From JAYPWI01 sp038135065 (GTDB lineage: Bacteria > Actinomycetota > Acidimicrobiia > Acidimicrobiales > Poriferisodalaceae): 64,000 nt of DNA. The notes below the pieces were generated by a model. The model saw only the letters and a program-made list of their open reading frames with translations, had not been told where the DNA came from and ran no database searches. Both the position numbers and the translations under genes were made by a program. Location of the stretch: the NCBI GenBank assembly GCA_038135065.1, contig JAYPWI010000017.1:1-64000 (forward strand), given 5' to 3'. Shown here one piece after another: positions 7,858 through 16,400 of this stretch. Numbering within the stretch: position 1 is the stretch's first letter; every line of letters begins with the position of its first letter.

Positions 7858-8252
7858 ATGGGAGCCTTCGGTGTCATCGGTATCGCCAGGAGTGGGGTAA
7901 GCGCTGCCAACTCCTGGATGAATGCCATCTCGCACAATCTGGCCAATGTGAACACTCGGACCAGGGTCGGAGAGGAACCATTCCGTGCCCAGCGTGTTGT
8001 GTTGCAGGCAGAACAGGGTGGCGAAGGCGCTGTCGTTGCCGGGGTGGTGCGTGATGGTCGTCCCGCCAAGCTTGCGTTCGATCCCGATGACCCCTTGGCG
8101 GACGAGAACGGATTGGTGCAACTGTCGGGTGTCGACATGGCTACCGAGATGGCCGACATGATCATTGCTACCCGCCACTATCAGGTCAACCTCCGAGTGG
8201 TNNNNNNNNNNAGGAGTCCTACAAGGCGGCGCTGCAGATCGGGCGGCGTTGA
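7858..8252 (+). CDS. flgC: Flagellar proximal rod protein FlgC, interrupted by an assembly gap
   Basis: The N-terminus MGAFGVIGIARSGVSAANSW and SHNLANVNTRTR are FlgC. MATEMADMIIATRHYQVNLRVV runs into ten Ns, after which ESYKAALQIGRR and TGA at 8250-8252 supply the expected C-terminus. The frames on either side do not agree across exactly 10 nt; the true gap must be 2 modulo 3 nt long (11 nt would fit the family pattern VVETAKESY). The gene is therefore probably intact and broken only by scaffolding. FlgC is a rod subunit. Its stop overlaps the fliE start by one base. Confidence 0.9.
8202..8211. other. Scaffold gap (10 N)
   Basis: Ten Ns inside flgC. The size is a placeholder: reading frame on both sides requires a length of 2 modulo 3. 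Confidence 0.95.
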
Positions 8253-8536
8253 TGGCTGTTGCACCTATTGGTAGTGCCCTACCGATACCCACCAGCACCT
8301 CGACGACGCGGGCAACTCCCGGGTTCGGAGAGATGCTCTCCGACGCAGTGCAGAACGTCAGCTCCGCTGAACACCGGGCCGATGACCTGGTGCAGAAGCT
8401 TGCGCGCGGCGAAGACGTCGATCTCCACCAGGTCACCATCGCCACCACCGAGGCCGCGTTGTCTGTGCAGTTGATGGTTGCTGTTCGTGATCAGGCCATT
8501 CAGGCCTATTCCCAGATCATGAACATGCAGTTCTGA
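8252..8536 (+). CDS. fliE: Flagellar hook-basal body protein FliE
   Basis: 94 aa starting MAVAPIGSALP at ATG 8252, overlapping the flgC TGA (TGATG) so translation is probably coupled. FliE features: GFGEMLSDAVQNVSSAEHRADDLVQKLARGEDVDLHQVTIATTEAALSVQLMVAVRDQAIQAYSQIMNMQF, the all-helical C-terminal block typical of the family. FliE links the MS ring to the rod. It is encoded with flgB and flgC as in most flagellar loci, and its stop overlaps the fliI start codon. Confidence 0.93.
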   Translation: MAVAPIGSALPIPTSTSTTRATPGFGEMLSDAVQNVSSAEHRADDLVQKLARGEDVDLHQVTIATTEAALSVQLMVAVRDQAIQAYSQIMNMQF

Positions 8537-9870
8537 TGATCGCCACGTCGTCCACGTCAGCTGCTGACGTGTTGCACGGTCTCGCTCGTTCCGTGGGCTC
8601 GCTCGATGTGTGGGCCCATGAAGGTCGGGTTGCGGGGATCAACGGCCTGGAAGTGCTGGTTCGTGGGCTTCCCGCCCGGGTGGGGGACTCGATCCACATC
8701 AGCTCCGGAGGGTCGCTCCGGGTCGGGGAAGTCATCGCCGCTCACAACGACGCAGTGTCAGTTGCCATGTATGGCCCGACCGATGCCATCGGGGTGGGGG
8801 ATCGAGCGTCTGTCGGGACCGGTGGCCGCGACTGCATTGTCGGACCCGGGCTTTTGGGGAGGGTCCTCGACGGCATGGGCCTGCCCCTCGACGGAGGCCC
8901 CTTGCCGGCTGGGGTGCGTGTCGATCTCTCCAATCCAGTGCCGTCACCCCTTGATCGTCGACGCGTCGATGCGCAGCTCCCCCTTGGTATTCGGGTGCTC
9001 GACGTCATGTGTCCCCTCGGTCTGGGACAGCGGATCGGGCTGTTCGGAGGGAGTGGCACGGGGAAATCGACACTGTTCGGGATGATGGTGCGGGGCACTG
9101 CTGCTCCGATCAGGGTGGTGGCCCTCATCGGCGAGCGGGGGCGAGAAGTCCGCGAGCTGGTCGATGAGATCGGTGACGCGATGTCGAACACGATCATCGT
9201 TGCGGCCACATCGGATCAGCCGGCGCTGGTCCGCCGGAGAGCGGCCCTGCTGGCAATGCGGATCGCCGAATGGTTCGCCGACGGCGGGAATGAGGTCCTG
9301 CTGGTCGTTGATTCCCTCACCAGGTTGGCCATGGCTCAACGGGAGATCGGACTCGCAGCTGGTGAGCCGCCAACGACCAGGGGGTACACCCCGTCGGTCT
9401 TCGCGCTGCTGCCGTCGTATCTGGAGCGTTCAGGTCCCCGCCGAACGGGAACCATTACCGGCATCTTTACCGTGCTGGTGGAGGGTGACGATCAGAACGA
9501 GCCTTTGGCTGATGCCGTTCGGGCCATTCTCGATGGTCACGTGGTGCTCGACCGGCGACGGGTTCATGCTGGCATGTTCCCCGCAGTCGACCCCCTGGCC
9601 TCGATGAGCCGATTGGCGCCCAAGCTCCTGGACGAGTCACAACAGACGGCGGCCAACCGGCTTCGTTCAGCGTTGAGTGCCTATGAGGAAATCCGTGACC
9701 TGGTCGACATCGGTGCGTATCAGCGGGGAGCGAACCCCCTGGCCGATGCTGCACTGGATCTCAGGCCTGACCTGGATGCCCTGTTGCGTCAGGAGGTCGG
9801 CGAAGTAGCTGATCTGTCGCAGAGCTGGGAGCAGGCGACGGCCCTGGCTGCTCGAGTGCCGCAAGGCTGA
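8536..9870 (+). CDS. fliI: Flagellum-specific ATPase FliI
   Basis: 444 aa. Walker A is GGSGTGKST; Walker B is in NEVLLVVDSLTRLAMAQREIGLAAGEPPTTRGYTPSVFALLPSYLERSG, the strongly conserved type III ATPase block. GERGREVRELVDEI and PAVDPLASMSRLAPKLL also match. FliI hydrolyses ATP at the cytoplasmic export gate to help unfold and deliver substrates. It normally sits next to fliH; here fliF-fliG-fliH are 12 kb downstream and fliJ is on the opposite strand. The start codon overlaps the fliE stop (TGATG). Confidence 0.96.
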   Translation: MIATSSTSAADVLHGLARSVGSLDVWAHEGRVAGINGLEVLVRGLPARVGDSIHISSGGSLRVGEVIAAHNDAVSVAMYGPTDAIGVGDRASVGTGGRDCIVGPGLLGRVLDGMGLPLDGGPLPAGVRVDLSNPVPSPLDRRRVDAQLPLGIRVLDVMCPLGLGQRIGLFGGSGTGKSTLFGMMVRGTAAPIRVVALIGERGREVRELVDEIGDAMSNTIIVAATSDQPALVRRRAALLAMRIAEWFADGGNEVLLVVDSLTRLAMAQREIGLAAGEPPTTRGYTPSVFALLPSYLERSGPRRTGTITGIFTVLVEGDDQNEPLADAVRAILDGHVVLDRRRVHAGMFPAVDPLASMSRLAPKLLDESQQTAANRLRSALSAYEEIRDLVDIGAYQRGANPLADAALDLRPDLDALLRQEVGEVADLSQSWEQATALAARVPQG

Positions 9871-9883
9871 GCGCGATCTTCAC

Positions 9884-11413
9884 CTAACCCCGTAGCCGGA
9901 TCGGCCGTTCGTTCGGGTCGACGAAGATCCGATTCCGGCCATCGGCCTTTGCTTGGTACAACATGGCGTCCGCCCGCTCGACAAGGGCCACCATGTCCGT
10001 ATCGGTTTCGACCACCATGGCGCAGGCGGCACCGATGCTGACCGTGACGGAGGTCGGCCGCCCGTCCACGCTGGGGTACAGCCGTTGGACCGTGGACCGG
10101 AGGCGTTCGCCGAGAATGGTCAGGTCTGCCGGGTCACACGAGGTGACCAGGATGGCGAACTCGTCGCCGCCGTAGCGGTACAACACTTCGTCGGCCCGAA
10201 CCACCTCGGCCATTGCGGTCGCGGTCGTGCTCAAGATGACGTCACCCCAGCGGTGGCCATGGGTGTCGTTGAGATACTTGAAGTGGTCGATGTCGATCAT
10301 GACGACACCGATTGAACGGTTGGTGTGCGCTCGTTGGCGTCGTTTGAGTTCTCGCACCAGGCACTCATCGAAGGCCCGGCGATTGGGCAGCGCCGTGAGC
10401 CCATCGGTGGTGGCGCGCTGTGTCAACTCCTCGTTCTCTCTCTCCAGATCCGCCATTCGGAGGGCTTGTTGTCCGCTGGCCGTGAGGATCGACAGACTGT
10501 TGGACACGAGTCGTTCCTTGGCTTGAACGAGCAGATCGTCAACGCTGAGATCGTCGGGGAGACGTACGCCTGACAGCTGGGCCACCTCGATCAGGCCACC
10601 CTCGATGCCCCCCAGTTGTCGGCGGAGCGCTGGATCCAGTTCGAGTAGTTGTTCTCCGACGGAGGTGGGCAACTGACCTTTCCCATGGATCACTTCGTCG
10701 ACGGTCATAGCAAGACGCATGGGGTGAGCCAGGGGAGAAGCGTCAGCGGTTGCTGAATGGTGTGCAGCGTCTCCCCGCAGTGCCAATCGGATACCGCTCA
10801 CGATGGCTGGGGACATCTTCCATTCCTCGAGCACGGCAATCGTGACCTCGGCACTGGTCCAGCCGAGGGTGTTGCGCTCTCCGTCTTCGGTGGGCCATCC
10901 ACCTGACTCTTCGAGTACCAGCCGGTAGGGGGTGGGGCATGCTCGGGCCAGAACGAGTGTGCCCATGTGAGAGAGCAGGCCGCCGAGAAAGGCCTCACTG
11001 GACCGGCCGGTTCCCGTTGACTCAGCCACGTGCCGGGCAACGGCCGCTCGCGTCAGGCTTCGGCGCCAAAACAAGTCGAGGTCGAGCCCACCCTCGGTGC
11101 GGCGCCCATCCAAGGAACGGTTGAGCGAGAAGCTCAGGGCAATGACGGAGATGGCACCGCGCCCGAGAACGAAGGCTGCGTCGGCCACCGTGGCGACAGG
11201 ATGCTGCCGGCGGTATACCGCTGAATTCGCAGTGCTGACCAGTCGGGTACTCAGCGCTGGATCCTGCTCGATCACCTCGGTAAGGGCAGCGAGATCGCTC
11301 TCGGGTTCCTTGCTGAGGCGAAGGATCTCCAGGGCCAGAATGGGGATGGTCGGGAGATCGTTGAGCAGTCCTGAACTTCGTATGGAGTTCGAAAGACTCT
11401 CTACCTCGTGCAT
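9884..11413 (-). CDS. HDOD-GGDEF protein, probable diguanylate cyclase
   Basis: ATG at 11413 (MHEVESLSNSIRSSG) is chosen because AGGAGC precedes it and a very good sigma-28-like promoter lies within the longer frame that extends to 11494. About 509 aa. Residues ~10-210 are an HDOD domain (LPTIPILALEILRL..EQDPALSTRLVSTANSAVYRR), which lacks the HD metal site and usually acts as a signalling scaffold. A linker helix follows, then a GGDEF domain with TDGLTALPNRRAFDECL and an intact YGGDEF. It should make c-di-GMP from two GTP. The inhibitory-site position reads RADE, not RxxD. It is convergent with fliI and under a flagellar promoter, so c-di-GMP production is probably tied to flagellar gene expression. 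Confidence 0.88.
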   Translation of the reverse strand: MHEVESLSNSIRSSGLLNDLPTIPILALEILRLSKEPESDLAALTEVIEQDPALSTRLVSTANSAVYRRQHPVATVADAAFVLGRGAISVIALSFSLNRSLDGRRTEGGLDLDLFWRRSLTRAAVARHVAESTGTGRSSEAFLGGLLSHMGTLVLARACPTPYRLVLEESGGWPTEDGERNTLGWTSAEVTIAVLEEWKMSPAIVSGIRLALRGDAAHHSATADASPLAHPMRLAMTVDEVIHGKGQLPTSVGEQLLELDPALRRQLGGIEGGLIEVAQLSGVRLPDDLSVDDLLVQAKERLVSNSLSILTASGQQALRMADLERENEELTQRATTDGLTALPNRRAFDECLVRELKRRQRAHTNRSIGVVMIDIDHFKYLNDTHGHRWGDVILSTTATAMAEVVRADEVLYRYGGDEFAILVTSCDPADLTILGERLRSTVQRLYPSVDGRPTSVTVSIGAACAMVVETDTDMVALVERADAMLYQAKADGRNRIFVDPNERPIRLRG

Positions 11414-11456
11414 CTGTGTGCTCCTGCCGGGGATGTCGAGGAAACCTCTGCTTCGT

Positions 11457-11483
11457 TTATCGGCCTTCGGTTTATCCCCTATA
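11457..11483 (-). promoter_or_regulatory. Sigma-28-like promoter of the HDOD-GGDEF gene
   Basis: On the minus strand TATA (11483-11480), 15 nt, then GCCGATAA (11464-11457), a perfect match to the flagellar sigma -10 element. Predicted transcript start about 11450, just before the chosen ATG at 11413. Confidence 0.7.
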
Positions 11484-11652
11484 GCACTGCGCATAGCGAA
11501 TGATGCCTACGTTCGTCCATGGCGGTGCCTCGTCGCCTCGCCCCCCGGATCGACGTCACTAAGGATCGAAGCTCCGAATGCAGCGATGTCCCAGTGTCGC
11601 GATTTGTCGAAGTTTTTCTCACGAACGCGCTGAAACGCGCCGATTGGGGGGC

Positions 11653-11672
11653 TGTCGACATGGAAGTTGACA
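11653..11672 (+). promoter_or_regulatory. CsrA-type hairpin in the flagellin 1 leader
   Basis: TGTCGAC (11653-11659) pairs with GTTGACA (11666-11672), one G-U, closing the hexaloop ATGGAA. GGA in a loop is the CsrA recognition element. A second GGA (ACATGGAGG, 11692-11700 region) is the ribosome site, as in CsrA-repressed flagellin mRNAs. A GCCGATTG at 11639-11646 may be the -10 element, but no good -35 is seen. Confidence 0.55.
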
Positions 11673-11699
11673 TTCGCCCCCACATGGAGGAAATCAAAC

Positions 11700-12518
11700 G
11701 TGCGAATCAATCAGAACATCGCAGCGTTCAACTCGTACCGGAACTTGTCGGTGACCAATGGTCAGCTCGGCAAGTCGCTCGAGAAGCTGTCATCTGGGTT
11801 CCGGATCAACCGGGCCGCCGATGACGCAGCGGGCCTGGTCAAGAGCGAATTGCTGCGGTCCGAAATCAACGGTACCCGCCAGGCTGTCCAGAACGCACAG
11901 GACGGCATCAGCTGGGTTCAGACGGCTGAGGGTGCGCTCAGCGAGGTGCACTCCATTCTGCAGCGCATGCGGACCCTGGCTGTGGACGCGTCGAACACGG
12001 CGACTACCGATGGTGTGCCTCAGCAGGCTGAGATCACCGAACTCCTGTCGGAGCTCACGGCTATCGGTGCGAAGACCTCGTTCGCCGGTAACACGGTGTT
12101 CCAGGACTACTCGACCACCAACCTGACCTTCCAGGTCGGTCCGAACAACGCGGCAACCAACCGGCTGAACATCACCAGCGACCTGGTGCTGTCGTCCTCG
12201 GACGTGTTCGGGACCGATGTGAGTGGTGTCGATGTGTCGTCTGATGCCAATGCGGCTATCACCACCCTGAGCAGTGCGATCTCCGCCGTCTCGACGCAGC
12301 GTGCCTCGCTGGGCGCCAGCCAGAACCGTCTGGAGCACACCATTGCGAACCTGCAGGTGGCTCAGGAGAACCTGTCGGCGTCCGAGAGCCGGATCCGTGA
12401 CACGGATATGGCCCTCGAGATGGTCCAGTTCACCCGGAACCAAATCATGACCCAGGCCGGCTCTGCGATGCTGGCCCAGGCCAACCAGATTCCTGCTGCG
12501 GTACTGAACCTGCTCTAG
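11700..12518 (+). CDS. fliC: Flagellin (copy 1)
   Basis: GTG start at 11700 (MRINQNIAAFNSYRNLS) 7-9 nt after GGAGG; the ATG of the longer frame at 11667 lies in the leader. 272 aa, a short flagellin with only the D0/D1 regions. The N-terminal LGKSLEKLSSGFRINRAADDAAGL and C-terminal LSASESRIRDTDMALEMVQF and AQANQIPAAVLNLL are the conserved coiled coils that polymerise the filament. The centre (SYSTTNLTF..DVFGTDVSGVD) is small and Thr/Ser-rich, plausible for glycosylation. The protein differs from copy 2 (18167-18988) at few positions. It is exported after FliS binding. Expression is probably limited by CsrA through the leader hairpin. Confidence 0.97.
   Translation: MRINQNIAAFNSYRNLSVTNGQLGKSLEKLSSGFRINRAADDAAGLVKSELLRSEINGTRQAVQNAQDGISWVQTAEGALSEVHSILQRMRTLAVDASNTATTDGVPQQAEITELLSELTAIGAKTSFAGNTVFQDYSTTNLTFQVGPNNAATNRLNITSDLVLSSSDVFGTDVSGVDVSSDANAAITTLSSAISAVSTQRASLGASQNRLEHTIANLQVAQENLSASESRIRDTDMALEMVQFTRNQIMTQAGSAMLAQANQIPAAVLNLL
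12195..12449 (+). repeat. 255-bp direct repeat shared by the two flagellin genes
   Basis: Bases 12195-12449 and 18662-18916 are identical by eye, as are the 91 bases 11701-11791 and 18168-18258. The middle of the two genes differs. This suggests gene conversion at the ends and divergence in the centre. Confidence 0.85.
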
Positions 12519-12542
12519 TACCCGTCGACGGAGTCGATCTCG

Positions 12543-12572
12543 AGAGGGCGGTCCCTTGCGGGGCCGCCCTCT
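12543..12572. terminator. Bidirectional terminator after flagellin 1
   Basis: AGAGGGCGG (12543-12551) and CCC pair with GGG and CCGCCCTCT (12564-12572) around TTGC, about 13 bp including one G-U, followed by TTGACGTTT. It lies between flagellin 1 and the convergent glycosyltransferase gene. Confidence 0.75.
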
Positions 12573-12587
12573 TGACGTTTCCGGCGA

Positions 12588-13469
12588 TCAGGTGCGGTCG
12601 ATGAGGCCGAGTTGCGCAGCGTGGAGACCCGAGGGGTTCAACTCGGGGGCCCCGTCTTTCACGATAAAGTCCGGGATGACACGACCCGCCCACCGCTCCT
12701 GCAATCGAGCGATGTTGTCATCGGTCCGACGGAAACGCTCGGGACCGCTGGACGATTCGTGGTGGATCAGGACGCTCGCTGGTTCGTAGACGATGCGCCA
12801 CCCGGCGGCACCCAGCGAGAGACACAGGTCGACGTCCTCGTAACCGTTCCAGTAGCCCTCGTCGAAGCCACCGATGGCGTTGAACGCCGAGCGCCGCACC
12901 ATGAGGCATGCAGCGGTGCAAACCGAGACGTCCCGACGTTGGTTGGCTAGTGGGTCGTTCTCGGGTACCCGATAGGGAAGGTGCTGGGCAGCGAGCGTTG
13001 GATAGTCCGGTGTCTCGATGATGACGACACCGCCGTGCTGCACCGTGCGGTCCGCAAAGAGGAGCTTCATGCCGACGGCGCCCACATCGGACTGGCTATC
13101 GAGGATGTCGACGAGGGGAGCTAGCCAGTTGGTGAGCGGTTCGGTGTCCGTGTTGAGGAAGACGACGCGATCGGCTGCAGCTGCTGCGGCACCCTGGTTG
13201 CAAGCTCTGGCGAAGCCCAGGTTTTCGTCATTGCGGATCACGGTGGCATGGCCACCGAGGGAGGCGCAGAGTTCGGGCGTGGCATCGGTTGAGGCGTTGT
13301 CCACGATGATGACCTCATAGGAATGCGAGGTCGTGTTGGCAATCAGCGCCCGCAGGCATTGCGTGGTCAGATCGACCCGGTTGAACGCAGGGATGACGAT
13401 GCTGACCGCTGGCCCGGGGGCGGCGTGGGGGTTGGTGTCACTACCCATGTGTGTCCCGTCGACGGTCAC
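12588..13469 (-). CDS. Family 2 glycosyltransferase
   Basis: 293 aa from GTG 13469, or 286 aa from ATG 13448 (MGSDTNPHAAPG); neither start has a strong ribosome site. The GT-A fold begins VSIVIPAFNRVDLTTQCLRAL, continues VIIVDNASTDATPELC and reaches the nucleotide-sugar/metal motif FLNTDTEP. GGFDEGYWNGYEDVDLCLSLGAAGW is the usual acceptor-side ED motif of rhamnosyl/GlcNAc-type GT2 enzymes. It transfers a sugar from a nucleotide donor in the cytoplasm. Being wedged between two flagellin genes and 15 nt after the large glycosyltransferase gene, it most likely decorates flagellin. The donor sugar is unknown. Confidence 0.88.
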   Translation of the reverse strand: MTVDGTHMGSDTNPHAAPGPAVSIVIPAFNRVDLTTQCLRALIANTTSHSYEVIIVDNASTDATPELCASLGGHATVIRNDENLGFARACNQGAAAAAADRVVFLNTDTEPLTNWLAPLVDILDSQSDVGAVGMKLLFADRTVQHGGVVIIETPDYPTLAAQHLPYRVPENDPLANQRRDVSVCTAACLMVRRSAFNAIGGFDEGYWNGYEDVDLCLSLGAAGWRIVYEPASVLIHHESSSGPERFRRTDDNIARLQERWAGRVIPDFIVKDGAPELNPSGLHAAQLGLIDRT

Positions 13470-13484
13470 GGGGAGGGCTGAAGG

Positions 13485-16400
13485 TCAGCTGGGCTGCTCG
13501 ACCCTGATGGTGCTCAGGTTCGCAGTCGATGGCCCACCGACCATAGCGATCCCTTGGGTGGTGGGAGGAATGAGACGGATCTCCGAACCGCTCGGGGTGA
13601 GCAGGCCGAGCGGCCCGTCGGTAGCGACCGTCACCACTGCCGCTTCGAGTTCGGCTCGGGCTGCACCCCAGTCGTCGACGTCGAGGAGTTCGCCGGCGCC
13701 AATGATGAGGATGAGATCACTGGGTACCTCACGTACGGCATCGTAGGCTGCAGCGTCGTCGGTCCAGTCACCTGTGATCACATCGACGACGCGGCCCGGT
13801 AGGGCTGACACGGCCAAGCGGGTGCTCAGCGGGCTTCGGCGCTCGATGACGATGACGTGATCGACGATCGCAGAGGCCGCAGCCGCAGTGCGCGCTGCGT
13901 CGACGGGAGCGCCGTCGCTGAGGACGACCACCGTCGTTTGGCTTGCGATAGCTCGTTCGCCGGGCTCGAGGTGCCGGGAGGCCGACCGGAGCACGGCTGC
14001 CATGTCGACCTCGAGGGAGGCAAACGTGGCACTGCCGTGGTGGAGCACGACTGCGCCGTCGGCCACCCGCAGATGGCCGCCTGCAGCCATGAGCCGGTGT
14101 CCGAGTTCGTCGTCCTCGTAGTTGCCGATACCGAAGCCTTCGTCGAACCCACCGACCTTCTCGAACGTACAGCGGCGGGCGAGCAGGCAGAAGCCGATCA
14201 GCCGGTCGGTCCTCCACGTACGACCGCGTCGACTGGCCGTCCATTCTCGGGCCCACGCATGGGATGACGGCTCGACCTCTGGGCCGCCGGGAATCTGCTG
14301 AAGACCGGCAATGTGGTTACTCCTCGGCCCGACCAGCTGCGTTCCGGGTTCATCGAGGGCGTTGAGGAGTTCCGTCAGCCATCCCTGGGTCACCTCGGTG
14401 TCATTGTTCAGGATGCAGACGAACTCTCCGGTCGAACGGAGGATTCCTTGGTTGACCGCAGCAGGGAAGCCTCGTTTGCTCGGATTGGTGACGACAACGA
14501 CGTCCTCGTCGATGAGTACCTGGGGGGTCTCGTCGGTCGAGCCGTTGTCCACAACGATGATCTCGAGGTCCTGGTCGGTGCTGGCTCGCAGTGCACCAAG
14601 ACATGCCGAGGTCAGCTTCCAGTTGTTGTGGACCGGGATCACGACCGAAACCAGACCGGGTGTCGATTCCAGTGGCGCGATCTGGGGGATCGACGGGGTG
14701 CGAGCGGGGCGGGAGCTCTCGGGTGCGGTGAGAACGTGGCAGAGATCGTCCAATTCGCAGTGTCGATCGGCACGACCAGCCGCCAGGTCGTCGGCGGGTC
14801 CCACGTAGATCAACTCAGCAGTCGGCACGTCGCCGGCCAGGTGATGAAAGTCCCACCTAATGGCATTGGTGCCCATGAAGACGATTTTGGTGGGGCGTAG
14901 GAACCGGGCTAGGGCGTCGCTACGGGGAGAGATCACATCGGGGCGGTAGGCGTGGAGTTGCTCTCGTTCAGGGGACGGTGGCACAACGACGACACCACGT
15001 TGCCGCCAGGTTTGACTTGTCCAGGGATCAGGGGGAGTGGTCCCCGACCACTGGTACAGCACCGTTACGTCTCGGGTAGCCAGGTGGTTGAGGAGTTTGT
15101 CGAGGGTGGCCTGCTCGTCGGGGTGGCCGGTGCCGGGCGCCGGACCGCCCACGAACAGGATGCGCTCGGGGGAAAGCAGCTCCTCGAGGTCGGCTGGGTG
15201 GACGGAGGATCGTTCTTCGACCGGCTTCACGGTGAGGGCCACTGCTGCCGCAGCAAGGGTTCCGAATGGTCGATTGTCCGGTGTGCTGTCGCCGGGGACA
15301 GCGAACGGGGGGGCAAGCTCGATCCCGGGTCGGTCCGAACGCAGCCAGACGGCGTCGCTCGGTTCACCATGGCCGATTGGATCGCCGGCAGGGGTCACGT
15401 GTCCGGCGTGGAGCGACATGCCGTGAGTGTCGACCACCCGTGCTCCGTGCGGCGTACCTGTGTCGAGCGTCCGATCGATGAGATGTTGAACCCAGCGAGC
15501 GTCCGGAAGCAGCGATGGGTCGGTCATCAGCGTGACGTCGGCGGCTGTTGTCGGATCGCCGATCGAGACAGACCAGTCACTCGGCACCGATACCCGGTAG
15601 GCCAGCGAGATCTCCGAGGACAGGGGTTCGGTGCTGGTGATGGCCACCCGGAGCGCAGGCTCAGCGCTTTTGAAGTCGACGATTGGGGTTGTTGCATCGA
15701 ACATCGGTCGGACGATCGTGATGCCGGTCGGGGCGACGGCTTCAGGAACGAGGCGAGCTGCAGCGAGATGTTCCGTAGCGTGGCTGGAGGCCAGACAATG
15801 ACCGCTCTGTAGCGCCGTCGAGGTGATGGCCTGACCGCTGTCGTCGATATCCCACAACACTGCGACACCGGCGGGGTCGAGAACCTCGTGGAGGATACTC
15901 AACACGGCTGCACTGTCCTGTGTGGAGAGTCCCCCCACCGCAGCGTCGACGCGAACGCCTTGACGAGCCAATTTGGCCAACTGGGGCCCGAGTGGTTGGT
16001 CGGGGTCGACCCGCTGCATCCGGGGGTAGCGGCTCTCGAGTGCATCGCCCAGGGTGGGATCTGCCGTCCAGTCGAGCACCCGTCGTCGAGGTGGCACCAG
16101 GTCGGCGATGGAGGTGGCGGAGATCGGGAGCAACGAGGCGCCGAAGGTCAAGCTGATCCCGAATGAAGCAGGTTCCGCCATGTTGTCGCCGGGGACCTCG
16201 TCGAGTCCGAACTTGTCGACCAGTCGATCTGCCTCGGCGATCGACAGGTGGCGGTAACTCTCGGTGAGCACGAGTTGTTGAGAGGATGGTGTCAGCCTGG
16301 CTATGAGTTGACGGGCAACCTCGATATCGAGCGTTGTCCAGAGTTCGGCCACCGCCGACCACGAGCCCGGATGTGCGACGGCCAATTCCTCGAGGCGGTC

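Noticed and set aside
11639..11646. Strong sigma-28 promoter for flagellin 1
   Set aside because: GCCGATTG fits the -10, but the four bases 15 nt upstream read CACG, so no promoter is called as a feature.
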